NCBI GenBank assembly: GCA_029882335.1
Contig: JAOUKW010000167.1
Location: forward strand, 1-8,480
Length of the DNA stretch: 8,480 nt
Origin: Candidatus Heimdallarchaeota archaeon
GTDB lineage: Archaea > Asgardarchaeota > Heimdallarchaeia > Heimdallarchaeales > Kariarchaeaceae
Direction of reading: 5' to 3'
In this document: positions 1-6,043 of the stretch, one piece after another
How positions within the stretch are numbered: position 1 is the first letter of the stretch
Layout of the letters: each line of letters starts with the position of its first letter
Translations under genes and position numbers: made by a program
Notes under the pieces: model-generated
The model's input: the letters and a program-made list of their open reading frames with translations, nothing else
Told to the model about the DNA's origin: nothing
The model's database searches: none

Positions 1-54
1 CATTTGAATGCAGCAATTAACCTGGCTTCGTCCACGATCCGAAGCAGAAGCTGA
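1..54 (+). CDS. tnpB: TnpB/OrfB transposon nuclease, C-terminal end only (IS200/IS605 or IS1341 type)
   Basis: Frame 1 is open from the window edge to a TGA at 52-54 and reads HLNAAINLASSTIRSRS. The LNAAINL core matches the last conserved block of TnpB/IS605 OrfB proteins (DRDxNAAxNI), where the preceding Asp, just outside the window, belongs to the RuvC-III site. Base composition here is visibly richer in G and C than the rest of the window, as expected for a transferred element. TnpB proteins are RNA-guided DNA nucleases carried by small transposons. Whether the gene is intact cannot be judged from 17 codons. A chance match in a short peptide is possible, but the motif, the stop codon and the hairpins directly after it agree. 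Confidence 0.6.
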   Translation, partial: HLNAAINLASSTIRSRS

Positions 55-84
55 TTTCAGCTAGTTTGGCAGATTTTCCAAACT
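49..84 (+). repeat. Two adjacent hairpins at the tnpB 3' end (candidate IS right end or omega-RNA stem-loops)
   Basis: AGCTGA (49-54) pairs with TCAGCT (57-62), overlapping the tnpB stop codon. Directly after it, AGTTTGG (63-69) pairs with CCAAACT (78-84) around an 8-nt loop. In IS200/IS605 elements, subterminal hairpins at the right end and the TnpB guide RNA both overlap and follow the 3' end of tnpB, so the position fits. An intrinsic terminator is the alternative for the second hairpin. The element boundary cannot be fixed without the left end or an empty-site sequence. Confidence 0.45.
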
Positions 85-113
85 TAAAGATCTAGTGTAA
101 CTAAGACAACAGA

Positions 114-130
114 ATTCAATATTATTGAAT
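114..130. repeat. Inverted repeat between tnpB and the hypothetical gene
   Basis: ATTCAAT (114-120) and ATTGAAT (124-130) are perfect 7-bp arms around ATT. The repeat lies 16 bases past the stop codon of the minus-strand gene at 147-602 and between two convergent genes. It may act as a bidirectional 3' structure or be part of the mobile-element end. In such AT-rich DNA a chance palindrome is also possible. Confidence 0.3.
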
Positions 131-146
131 ATAGAACATAATATTG

Positions 147-602
147 TTAAAATCTTGTCTTCTTACCAGAAACAGCAATTTTTATTTTTGCACCATTTTC
201 TGAAAAACTCAAATAATCTTTATTTTGACCAATCTTAATATTCAATTTAGTCTCCAAGATTTCATCATCCTTACCCACATCATTTTCAAATATTTGAAAA
301 TTAATGACTACATCTCCATCTTCTTGATCTATAAATTCTGAATACAGGTTTAATCCTCCTGCTGGTTTAAATACCTCGTTTTTTTCAATGTATATACTAC
401 CATTAGAAGGTGAGCGTGTACCTCGTTTTAGTTTCGTTTTTCCTGTTCTAAAGAATATCTCTGATCTTAATCCTATTTCCGTTCTTTCCTCCATCTTTAA
501 ACTGACTAAATCAACTCTAATAAAGTGTCGATTACCTTCAATTTTTGAGCTATCTCCTTTTGCACTGGTATCTTTATACCTCCTTACAACTCTTTTTGAC
601 AT
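147..602 (-). CDS. Hypothetical beta-rich protein, possibly C2-like
   Basis: The product has 151 residues with no signal peptide or membrane segment, so it is probably cytosolic. The N-terminus (1-25) is basic and polar (MSKRVVRRYK), followed by alternating hydrophobic strands: FIRVDLVSL (about 27-35), GLRSEIFF (44-51), SIYIEK (69-74) and VVINFQIFEND (98-108). The segment FENDVGKDDEI (105-115) carries an acidic loop after a strand, resembling the metal-binding loops of C2-type and related Ca-binding beta-sandwiches. That is an inference from pattern, not a recognised family. The ATG at 600-602 is preceded by an A/T-rich box (TTCTAAAT, 632-625 on the minus strand) about 30 bases upstream, consistent with a leaderless transcript. 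It is transcribed away from the signalling genes, so a shared role is not implied. Confidence 0.6.
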   Translation of the reverse strand: MSKRVVRRYKDTSAKGDSSKIEGNRHFIRVDLVSLKMEERTEIGLRSEIFFRTGKTKLKRGTRSPSNGSIYIEKNEVFKPAGGLNLYSEFIDQEDGDVVINFQIFENDVGKDDEILETKLNIKIGQNKDYLSFSENGAKIKIAVSGKKTRF

Positions 603-987
603 ATTTTGTCTTTATAGTAATTTATTTAGAAGTTATTGGCTACTTGATGAATATATCTGTGTTATTTGGTTAATTCATACTCAATAATCTAATAACTAAG
701 AGTTTGTTTTATTGTTTTATTGTGTTATTTTAGTTTATGATAGTACTACATAGGTAAAATAATCTAGTTATTGTGAAGGGGTGAATCAAAGCTCTAAATC
801 CAATTACTTTCAAACAATATAAAAACATCAAACAAAGGAAGTCAATAATCGATATCAAAAATAAATACTTAGATGTTATGTGTAGGCTTTATAATTCACA
901 AAACAAATATTTACTATAATGTGTATATAAATTTCAGCACAACCTTGATCATATTGTTTATAATATGTGTAGAAATTATATTGCACT
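603..987. other. Intergenic region, 385 bases, promoters only
   Basis: This spacer separates two divergently transcribed genes. No open reading frame longer than a few codons with a credible start is visible. It holds a T-rich stretch with tandem TTTTATTG units (about 706-722) and two copies of the octamer TTTATAAT, at 888-895 and 957-964. The second serves the STAS-like gene. No RNA gene is recognised. Confidence 0.5.
957..964 (+). promoter_or_regulatory. TATA box of the STAS-like gene (leaderless promoter)
   Basis: TTTATAAT begins exactly 31 bases before the GTG start codon at 988. An archaeal TATA box centred about 26-27 bases before transcription start would put the first transcribed base at or next to the start codon. 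The same octamer at the same distance precedes the TTG start of the downstream kinase gene. Confidence 0.6.
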
Positions 988-1410
988 GTGCAAAATCTAG
1001 ACAATCAAACTGAATTTAGTCATGATCAGATAGAAGAATATCGATCTAAAGTCTGGGTTATTCATGACAATGTAATTCTATTCAAGTCTTTACCGATGAG
1101 AGTAAAAGAAATTACTAGTATTCAATTTCAAAAATTGGATGAACTCACTCAAAATATGGATTATTATTATTTAATTACAGATTCTACAGAAATTAAAGAA
1201 AGAGGTGGAGCTGAGTATAGAAATTGGCTATCTGATGAATTAAATAAGAGAAATAAAATAAGATTTCTCTATATTATTGTTGATAAATCTTCTATTATTC
1301 GTTTTTCAATAAAATACATGTTATCAAAGGTTATTGGTTTGAAATTTAATGTTTTTGATAAAATTGAACCAGCATTGAATCATATTCAGAAGTTAGAAAA
1401 TGATACTTGA
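988..1410 (+). CDS. STAS/SpoIIAA-like domain protein
   Basis: The product has 140 residues and is soluble. After a polar N-terminus it shows VWVIHDNVILFKSLP (22-36), a helix (about 44-55), a YYLITDSTEI strand and loop (60-69), a helix with YRNWLSDELNK (77-87), RFLYIIVDKSSIIRFSIKYMLSKVIG (92-117), and a final strand and helix FNVFDKIEPALNHIQKL (120-136). This order resembles SpoIIAA/STAS-like single-domain proteins that in bacteria sit beside sensor kinases (DUF7793-type); the IIVDKSSIIRFSIKYML segment corresponds to the AIVG-SPLSR-IANFFLG region of those. Assignment is by pattern only. The GTG start is the only reasonable one after the in-frame TAG at 970-972, and a TATA box lies 31 bases upstream. 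A role as a protein-protein switch feeding the neighbouring kinases is inferred. Confidence 0.55.
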   Translation: MQNLDNQTEFSHDQIEEYRSKVWVIHDNVILFKSLPMRVKEITSIQFQKLDELTQNMDYYYLITDSTEIKERGGAEYRNWLSDELNKRNKIRFLYIIVDKSSIIRFSIKYMLSKVIGLKFNVFDKIEPALNHIQKLENDT

Positions 1411-1527
1411 AATAATTGTTTTTAATGTATTAAGTAATATTCTATACTACTTATTTTAGTTGAATTTTATTGGGGAGGTTGTGCGTTATTTTTCATATAT
1501 TCTACTAATTAACAGCTAGTTTCAACC

Positions 1528-1541
1528 ATAACAATTGTTAT
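1528..1541. repeat. Perfect 14-bp palindrome, candidate operator
   Basis: ATAACAATTGTTAT reads the same on both strands. It lies about 190 bases upstream of the kinase TATA box and 118 bases after the STAS-like gene, too far for direct occlusion of the promoter. A dimeric regulator site is possible. Chance cannot be excluded in DNA of this composition. Confidence 0.25.
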
Positions 1542-1732
1542 TTTGATTCAAAGATTCCATGATTGTTGAAAAAAATATAGTAATCATCATCGAAAATCAA
1601 ATTTAGAAGGGTATGGAATGTGATAATTGATAATTAATTTCCTAATCTATTAGTCTTGAAAGTTAATTTAATAGAATCTTATGTATAATGTTTCAAAATA
1701 TTCTCAAAACATTAATTTTTAATCAATAAGTC

Positions 1733-1740
1733 TTTATAAT
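1733..1740 (+). promoter_or_regulatory. TATA box of the REC-PAS kinase gene (leaderless promoter)
   Basis: TTTATAAT begins exactly 31 bases before the TTG start codon at 1764, the same box and spacing as upstream of 988. This predicts transcription starting at or within a base or two of the TTG. A weak AGGA (1756-1759) also sits 4 bases before the start codon and could help if the transcript has a leader. Confidence 0.6.
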
Positions 1741-1763
1741 TTAAATCGCTTCTTTAGGAATTA

Positions 1764-3263
1764 TTGAAGCCCATAAATGTTTTAATCATTGATGATAATA
1801 AAGGTGATGCATTTTTAATAAATATACTTTTATCAGATTTATCAACTAAATTTAATATTAATGTGGCTAGTTCCCTTGCAGATGGTATTATCTATTTAAA
1901 AACCAATAAAACAGATATAATATTACTTGATTTATCATTACCAGATGCTTCTGGAATGGAGGGATTTAATCAAATATCATTACTTTTCCCCTTTATTCCT
2001 GTTATCATTCTAACTGGAATGAATGATAAAGAATTAGCTGAAGAGTTAGTTGGTAAAGGAGCTCAAAATTACCTCGAAAAAATAGATATTAATACCAAAT
2101 TGTTATTCAATTCAATTCTATTTGCAATAAGAAGAAATCAAAGTGAGTTACAATATCAAGGGCTTTTTAATTCCATTCCCAATGGAGTAATTTTAATTAA
2201 TCCCGATTTATCATTCATTGTTAATAAAACATTTTTAGAGCAGTTTGGTTATACATCTGAAGAAATTCAAAAAAAGACTATCTTTGATTTTATTCCTGAT
2301 GAAGAGAAACAAAAACAGAAAGAAAGGATTTTTGATGGCATTAATGGGTTAGTTATTCCGAATATATATGAGGCTCAGGGATTAAGAAAAGATGGAACTA
2401 CATTTCCAATAGAAATAAATCCAAAAATAATCGAACTAAATAATTCTATTGCATTATTAGGAGTAATTAGTGATATAACTGTAAGAAGAAAATTAGAAAT
2501 AGAAATTGAAAAATCAAGAAAAGAAATAGCCGATGCTTCTAAAATGAATGCAATAGGTAGACTTGCAGGAGGGATTGCTCATGAATTTAATAACATGTTG
2601 AACGCAATAATTGGTTATAGCAAATATCTAATGGGTGCATTCGATAATAATAGTGAATATTATGAAGATGTCAAAGAAATATATCATATTAGTAAAAATG
2701 CAGCAAGCCTTGTTTCAGATTTATTGTCTTTTAGTCGAAAGAGGGAAGTTAAGTTAGAAGTTATAGATATCATGGTTTCTATACAAAATATAATTAACAT
2801 GGTTAAAAGATCTTTACCATCTGGTATTACTCTAGAATATGATGATACATTTAGAGAAAATCTACTCACCATAAAAATAGATATCATGCATTTTGAACAA
2901 ATTGTTATCAATTTAATTATGAATGCTGCTGATTCAATGGAAGATGGGGGTGTAATTAGAATTAGTGGAAAACTACTAACTATTGATAATATGATTGATA
3001 ATGGATTTAAATCAGATGAATTAATATCCAATGACTATGTACAATTATCGATTTGTGATACTGGTTCCGGAATTCCTGATGATGTATTGGATGTGATATT
3101 TGAACCATTTTTTACCACAAAAGAAGTGGGTAAAGGAACTGGTTTAGGTTTGGCAATTGTATATAGCATGGTAAAACAACATTATGGATTAATTAGAGTC
3201 ATAAGTGATTTAAACAAAGGTACTTGCTTCCATTTATTTTTCCCATCTGCCTATAAAGTGTAG
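1764..3263 (+). CDS. Soluble hybrid histidine kinase: receiver-PAS-HisKA-HATPase
   Basis: The product has 499 residues with no membrane segment. Residues 4-125 form an intact receiver: acidic pair D10/D11, phosphoacceptor D56 in LLDLSLPD, T84 in LTG, K106 in NYLEK. A PAS domain follows (about 130-240, with FGYTSEEI and RKDGTTFPIEI), then a HisKA helix pair with phosphoacceptor H273 in IAHEFNN. The ATPase domain has the N box (N387 in LIMNAAD), G1 box DTGSGIP (432-438), F box FEPFFTTK (446-453) and G2 box GKGTGLGLA (456-464). All catalytic residues look intact. The AIGRLAGGIAHEFNN class is typical of bacterial NtrB-like hybrid kinases, but here the receiver is N-terminal, so another kinase may regulate it. 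TTG is the only start after the in-frame TAG at 1755-1757. The gene ends 2 bases from the convergent kinase gene. Confidence 0.93.
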   Translation: MKPINVLIIDDNKGDAFLINILLSDLSTKFNINVASSLADGIIYLKTNKTDIILLDLSLPDASGMEGFNQISLLFPFIPVIILTGMNDKELAEELVGKGAQNYLEKIDINTKLLFNSILFAIRRNQSELQYQGLFNSIPNGVILINPDLSFIVNKTFLEQFGYTSEEIQKKTIFDFIPDEEKQKQKERIFDGINGLVIPNIYEAQGLRKDGTTFPIEINPKIIELNNSIALLGVISDITVRRKLEIEIEKSRKEIADASKMNAIGRLAGGIAHEFNNMLNAIIGYSKYLMGAFDNNSEYYEDVKEIYHISKNAASLVSDLLSFSRKREVKLEVIDIMVSIQNIINMVKRSLPSGITLEYDDTFRENLLTIKIDIMHFEQIVINLIMNAADSMEDGGVIRISGKLLTIDNMIDNGFKSDELISNDYVQLSICDTGSGIPDDVLDVIFEPFFTTKEVGKGTGLGLAIVYSMVKQHYGLIRVISDLNKGTCFHLFFPSAYKV

Positions 3264-3265
3264 AT

Positions 3266-5014
3266 TTATTTGGGAAGTGAGAAATAAAAGGTAGATCCCA
3301 TTCCTAAATTAGAATTTACCCATATCTTTCCTTTATGACGTTCAACAATTTTTTTACATACTGATAACCCAATACCAGTTCCTGGATATTTTGTTTGAGA
3401 ATGGAGTTTTTTAAAGATTGTAAATATTTTATCAAAATGTTGTTCTTCTATTCCAATTCCATTGTCTCTAATTGATATTACCCAATAATTTTCTTCTTCT
3501 TCAGCAGATATTATTATTTTTGGTTTTTCAGTTTGATTATATTTAATGGCATTTTCTATTAAGTTTTGAAATAATTGTAGTATTTGGGTTATATCAATTT
3601 TAACTCTTGGTAAATCAGCAACTATTATTTCAACATTGTTATCTTCTATTAGTAAATTCAATGATCGCAGAGTTGCAGCAACAACTCCATTTAGATCTTG
3701 CTCTACTAATTCTTTGCCTTGAGTCGTTACTTTGGAGAAAATCAGTAAATCATTAATTAGATTTTGCATGCGGACAGCTCCATCTACAGCAAAATAAAGA
3801 TATTTCTTACCTTTTTCATCAAGTAATGTTTCATATTTCCTCTCAATTAATTCTACATAACGAGTGATCATTCTTAATGGTTCTTGGAGGTCATGAGAGA
3901 TAACACTTCCATAGAGTTCCAATTCTCGATTGGATTGCATCAATTCTTCTGCCTTGTACGTTAATTGCTCAGTCAATATAGTTAATTCACTAGTTCTTTG
4001 ATTTACTATTTCTTCCAAATTTTTATTTAATGTTTCTAATTGTAGTTTTGCCTCTTTTTCTTCTGTTATATCTCTTAAAATACCTGTATAATAGAGCTTA
4101 CCGTCGATGCTTACTTTACTAACAGTAATTATTGTTGGGAAATAACTACCATCTTTTCTTCGACTAATTGCTTCATTTTTATATAATATCAATTTATTAA
4201 CTTCATTACCTTTAAGCAAAGCATCTATATATTCAAATTTGTCTACATTTCTTGGTATTTTAAATAATTCACTAATATGCTTCCCTGTTAATTCATTCTC
4301 ACTAAATCCAAAGATATCTTTGGTAATCCCATTAAAAGTTACTATGTATCCTTGAGAATTAATAGTAATTATTGAATCCGATGTATTGTCTAAAATCTTT
4401 GAGTTTCTATCTTTATGTTCTATATATGAAGATTCTATCTTTTCACTTATTGATAGGTACGAGCTAATCAATAAAAAAGCTAGTCCAAAGATCAATGTTT
4501 GAATAATGAAATTACTTATAATATAGGAATTATCTAATTCTACAATGATATTATCGTCAATTTGTGTTTTAACATGTATTACACCGGAAATGTAGCAAAT
4601 TAACAAAACTACAACAGCAGCATTTCTATTAAAAAATATTAAGGTCAGTAATATTACAATAATATAGGCTAGATATAACGAAAAATCAGTTATCGTTGAT
4701 GTAAAAAGTAAAAATGTAATTGATAGATAGATTCCAAGTATATTTAGGAAAATTGCAGGATAAATATACTCTTTCTCCACTAATATTTTTTCGATAATTA
4801 ATAATATTATCCCAATAATAAACATAATTCTGGCATTAGTAAAATTAGATTCTAAAACATACTCAACCATAAACCACAGAATGTAAATAATAGCGAGTGA
4901 AATTAAAATTCTGTCAAAAACTTTTTTTTTCGTTATCAATCTTGTATCTATGGTATCTGAATACAAATAAGACATATCTTCTTTTTTAAATACAGAAACA
5001 AGGGGTTTAAACAT
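3266..5014 (-). CDS. Membrane PAS histidine kinase of the Cph1-type class
   Basis: The product has 582 residues. The N-terminal part (about 34-187) has six predicted membrane segments, near 34-54, 61-78, 83-104, 111-128, 131-147 and 163-187, with no sizeable extracellular domain, so the sensor is probably within the membrane. A PAS domain follows (about 202-318, FGFSENEL and SRRKDGSYFP), then a coiled coil (318-365). The HisKA domain has H374 in SHDLQEPLR and the block AVDGAVRMQNLINDLLIFSK. The ATPase domain has N488 in IENAIKY, G1 box DNGIGI (517-522) and G2 box GTGIGL (545-550). This kinase core is the class found in cyanobacterial Cph1, whose partner is an Rcp1 response regulator; an Rcp1-like gene opens the same operon. 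GGTGA lies 4 bases before the ATG, and the preceding gene ends 23 bases upstream. It is the last gene of the operon. Confidence 0.93.
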   Translation of the reverse strand: MFKPLVSVFKKEDMSYLYSDTIDTRLITKKKVFDRILISLAIIYILWFMVEYVLESNFTNARIMFIIGIILLIIEKILVEKEYIYPAIFLNILGIYLSITFLLFTSTITDFSLYLAYIIVILLTLIFFNRNAAVVVLLICYISGVIHVKTQIDDNIIVELDNSYIISNFIIQTLIFGLAFLLISSYLSISEKIESSYIEHKDRNSKILDNTSDSIITINSQGYIVTFNGITKDIFGFSENELTGKHISELFKIPRNVDKFEYIDALLKGNEVNKLILYKNEAISRRKDGSYFPTIITVSKVSIDGKLYYTGILRDITEEKEAKLQLETLNKNLEEIVNQRTSELTILTEQLTYKAEELMQSNRELELYGSVISHDLQEPLRMITRYVELIERKYETLLDEKGKKYLYFAVDGAVRMQNLINDLLIFSKVTTQGKELVEQDLNGVVAATLRSLNLLIEDNNVEIIVADLPRVKIDITQILQLFQNLIENAIKYNQTEKPKIIISAEEEENYWVISIRDNGIGIEEQHFDKIFTIFKKLHSQTKYPGTGIGLSVCKKIVERHKGKIWVNSNLGMGSTFYFSLPK

Positions 5015-5018
5015 AAAA

Positions 5019-5023
5019 TCACC
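5019..5023 (-). promoter_or_regulatory. Ribosome binding site of the membrane kinase gene
   Basis: GGTGA on the minus strand lies 4 bases before the ATG at 5014. It supports this start over the internal Met14 and shows that internal operon genes use Shine-Dalgarno initiation, in contrast to the leaderless first genes of the window. Confidence 0.6.
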
Positions 5024-5037
5024 AAATTTAGCAAGTA

Positions 5038-5469
5038 TTATAATAATACTCGCGAAGGTAGTTTAACATATGTTTTTAAAAAGTAAATCAAAGAATTCAA
5101 TGTCTGACATGTTTCATCCATAGATATTGATTTATGAATATAAAAATTTGAATTTGCTTCATAAACAAGTTTAATATCCTGTGTATTTTGAGAATCAGAT
5201 AAAATTAATATGGGGATAAGTTTTAATGGAGTATGTGATTTTAATAATTGAATTAACCCCAAACATGCCTTATTGATTTGGCTGACTGAAATCAAAATTA
5301 AATCTGGTAGATATGTGCTTGCCAGTTTAAATAATTGCTTCCTTGCATCAATGCAATTTTGGATATGTCTGAGCTCAACTGATTGCTTGATTTTGTTAAA
5401 ATAAGAGTTAAACGAATCCAGTTCTTCCTTACTTAGGTTAACTGATATTACATTAAAATCAGCATTCAT
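5038..5469 (-). CDS. Degenerate receiver (pseudo-receiver), Rcp1-like paralogue of the upstream gene
   Basis: The product has 143 residues from the ATG at 5469. The whole CheY-like order can be followed: an initial strand NVISVNLS, PDLILISV in place of PDLILLDL, PILILSDS in place of PVIVLTTS, NSNFYIHKSISMDE in place of NSYIVKPLNLDN, and a C-terminal FLKTYVKLP like the LWLNKIKLP of the adjacent regulator. The phosphoacceptor Asp is Ser (61 from this start) and the acidic pair is missing, while the lysine (113) and the hydroxyl residue remain. It should therefore not accept phosphate in the normal way. It may act as an adaptor, a decoy or a phosphorylation-independent switch for the kinase encoded next. 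A GTG nine bases upstream is possible, but it lies inside the GGTGA sequence that fits the ATG, so ATG is preferred. It overlaps the upstream gene by 11 bases. Confidence 0.8.
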   Translation of the reverse strand: MNADFNVISVNLSKEELDSFNSYFNKIKQSVELRHIQNCIDARKQLFKLASTYLPDLILISVSQINKACLGLIQLLKSHTPLKLIPILILSDSQNTQDIKLVYEANSNFYIHKSISMDETCQTLNSLIYFLKTYVKLPSRVLL

Positions 5470-5878
5470 TATTTTCACCAGGTAATTTAATTTTATTAAG
5501 CCATAAATCAGAAATACCTTCGATTAATTGGTAGAAATTATCCAGATTTAGAGGTTTTACAATATAACTATTAGCAAAATAATTATAACACTTTTCGATG
5601 TCATTTGTTGAGGATGACGTTGTTAAGACAATTACTGGTATTGATGAATATGAACGATTTTCACGAATCGTTTTAAGGAAGGTTGCTCCATCCATAAATG
5701 GTAGATTTAGATCAAGTAGTATCAATTGTGGTATGTAATTAGAATTAAGTAAATCAACAGCTTCATAACCATCCTTGACTACAGATAATTCATAGTCAAC
5801 TGCAAATTCTTCAAAAGCTTCTTGAGTTAAGAAAATATCTGCTTCATTGTCTTCTATCAACAAGACTTTTGTTACCAT
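5459..5878 (-). CDS. Single-domain response regulator, Rcp1-like
   Basis: The product has 139 residues, a lone receiver with no output domain. The acidic pair is E9/D10 in LLIEDNEAD, the phosphoacceptor D56 in LILLDLNLPFMDG, the switch threonine T86 in IVLTTS and the lysine K108 in YIVKP. The extended tail (CYNYFANSYIVKPLNLDNF and then ISDLWLNKIKLP) is characteristic of Rcp1-type regulators that pair with Cph1-class kinases, one of which is encoded two genes downstream. It is the first gene of a three-gene operon and very likely receives phosphate from that kinase, then acts by protein contact. The ATG at 5878 is preceded by a TATA-like box at 5911-5904, placing transcription start next to the start codon. 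Confidence 0.92.
   Translation of the reverse strand: MVTKVLLIEDNEADIFLTQEAFEEFAVDYELSVVKDGYEAVDLLNSNYIPQLILLDLNLPFMDGATFLKTIRENRSYSSIPVIVLTTSSSTNDIEKCYNYFANSYIVKPLNLDNFYQLIEGISDLWLNKIKLPGENNEC
5475..5479 (-). promoter_or_regulatory. Ribosome binding site inside the end of the response regulator gene
   Basis: GGTGA on the minus strand sits 5 bases before the ATG at 5469 and within the last codons of the upstream gene. It decides the start of the pseudo-receiver: the in-frame GTG at 5478 is part of this site. The arrangement indicates translational coupling of the two genes. Confidence 0.6.
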
Positions 5879-5903
5879 TAGCTAAATAATTAGAAGTAAG
5901 TAG

Positions 5904-5911
5904 TATATAAT
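5904..5911 (-). promoter_or_regulatory. TATA box of the regulator/pseudo-receiver/kinase operon
   Basis: On the minus strand the sequence ATTATATA begins 33 bases before the ATG at 5878. The spacing predicts a leaderless or nearly leaderless transcript, as for the other first genes in the window. Confidence 0.5.
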
Positions 5912-5972
5912 CTTTTGCTCATGAAAAAATAATATTAAATCAAGAATATTTTAATTTAAGCAAGTAATTGAA

Positions 5973-5985
5973 TTGAATTATTCAA
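5973..5985. repeat. Palindrome upstream of the response regulator operon
   Basis: TTGAAT and ATTCAA are perfect arms around a single T. The palindrome lies about 62 bases upstream of the operon TATA box and 58 bases past the end of the REC-longin gene. It could be an operator of the operon or a 3' structure of the preceding transcript. The half-site also occurs, in the opposite arrangement, in the repeat at 114-130. Confidence 0.3.
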
Positions 5986-6043
5986 TCAAAACTCAATGTT
6001 GAGTACATAATTTGGAGTGCTACAAATAAATAGAAATCAATTA

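Larger units (their letters stand above)
1411..1763. other. Intergenic region, 353 bases, with a palindrome and a promoter
   Basis: No convincing gene is visible. The spacer contains a perfect 14-bp palindrome (1528-1541), a tandem TGATAAT pair (1621-1634) and, at its end, the TATA box of the kinase gene. A short T-run (1420-1424) just after the STAS-like gene could contribute to termination. The presence of a separate promoter suggests that the STAS-like and kinase genes are transcribed separately despite the same orientation. Confidence 0.45.

Noticed and set aside
388..687. Plus-strand 99-codon open frame opposite the hypothetical gene
   Set aside because: It lies mostly antisense to the better-supported 151-residue gene, has low-complexity hydrophobic content and no promoter at the usual distance.
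683..775. Related segments AATAATCTAATAACT and AATAATCTAGTTATT in the 603-987 spacer
   Set aside because: Imperfect, A/T-only similarity expected by chance in this composition.
1559..1606. Short frame reading MIVEKNIVIIIENQI, resembling the start of a receiver
   Set aside because: Only 15 codons before a stop, with no continuation in any frame; chance similarity in AT-rich sequence is more likely than a receiver remnant.
2684..3031. Minus-strand 115-codon open frame inside the first kinase gene
   Set aside because: It is fully inside the conserved HisKA/HATPase coding region on the other strand and shows no domain of its own.
5470..5478. GTG at 5478 as start of the pseudo-receiver
   Set aside because: The GTG is part of the GGTGA ribosome binding site that is correctly spaced from the ATG at 5469.
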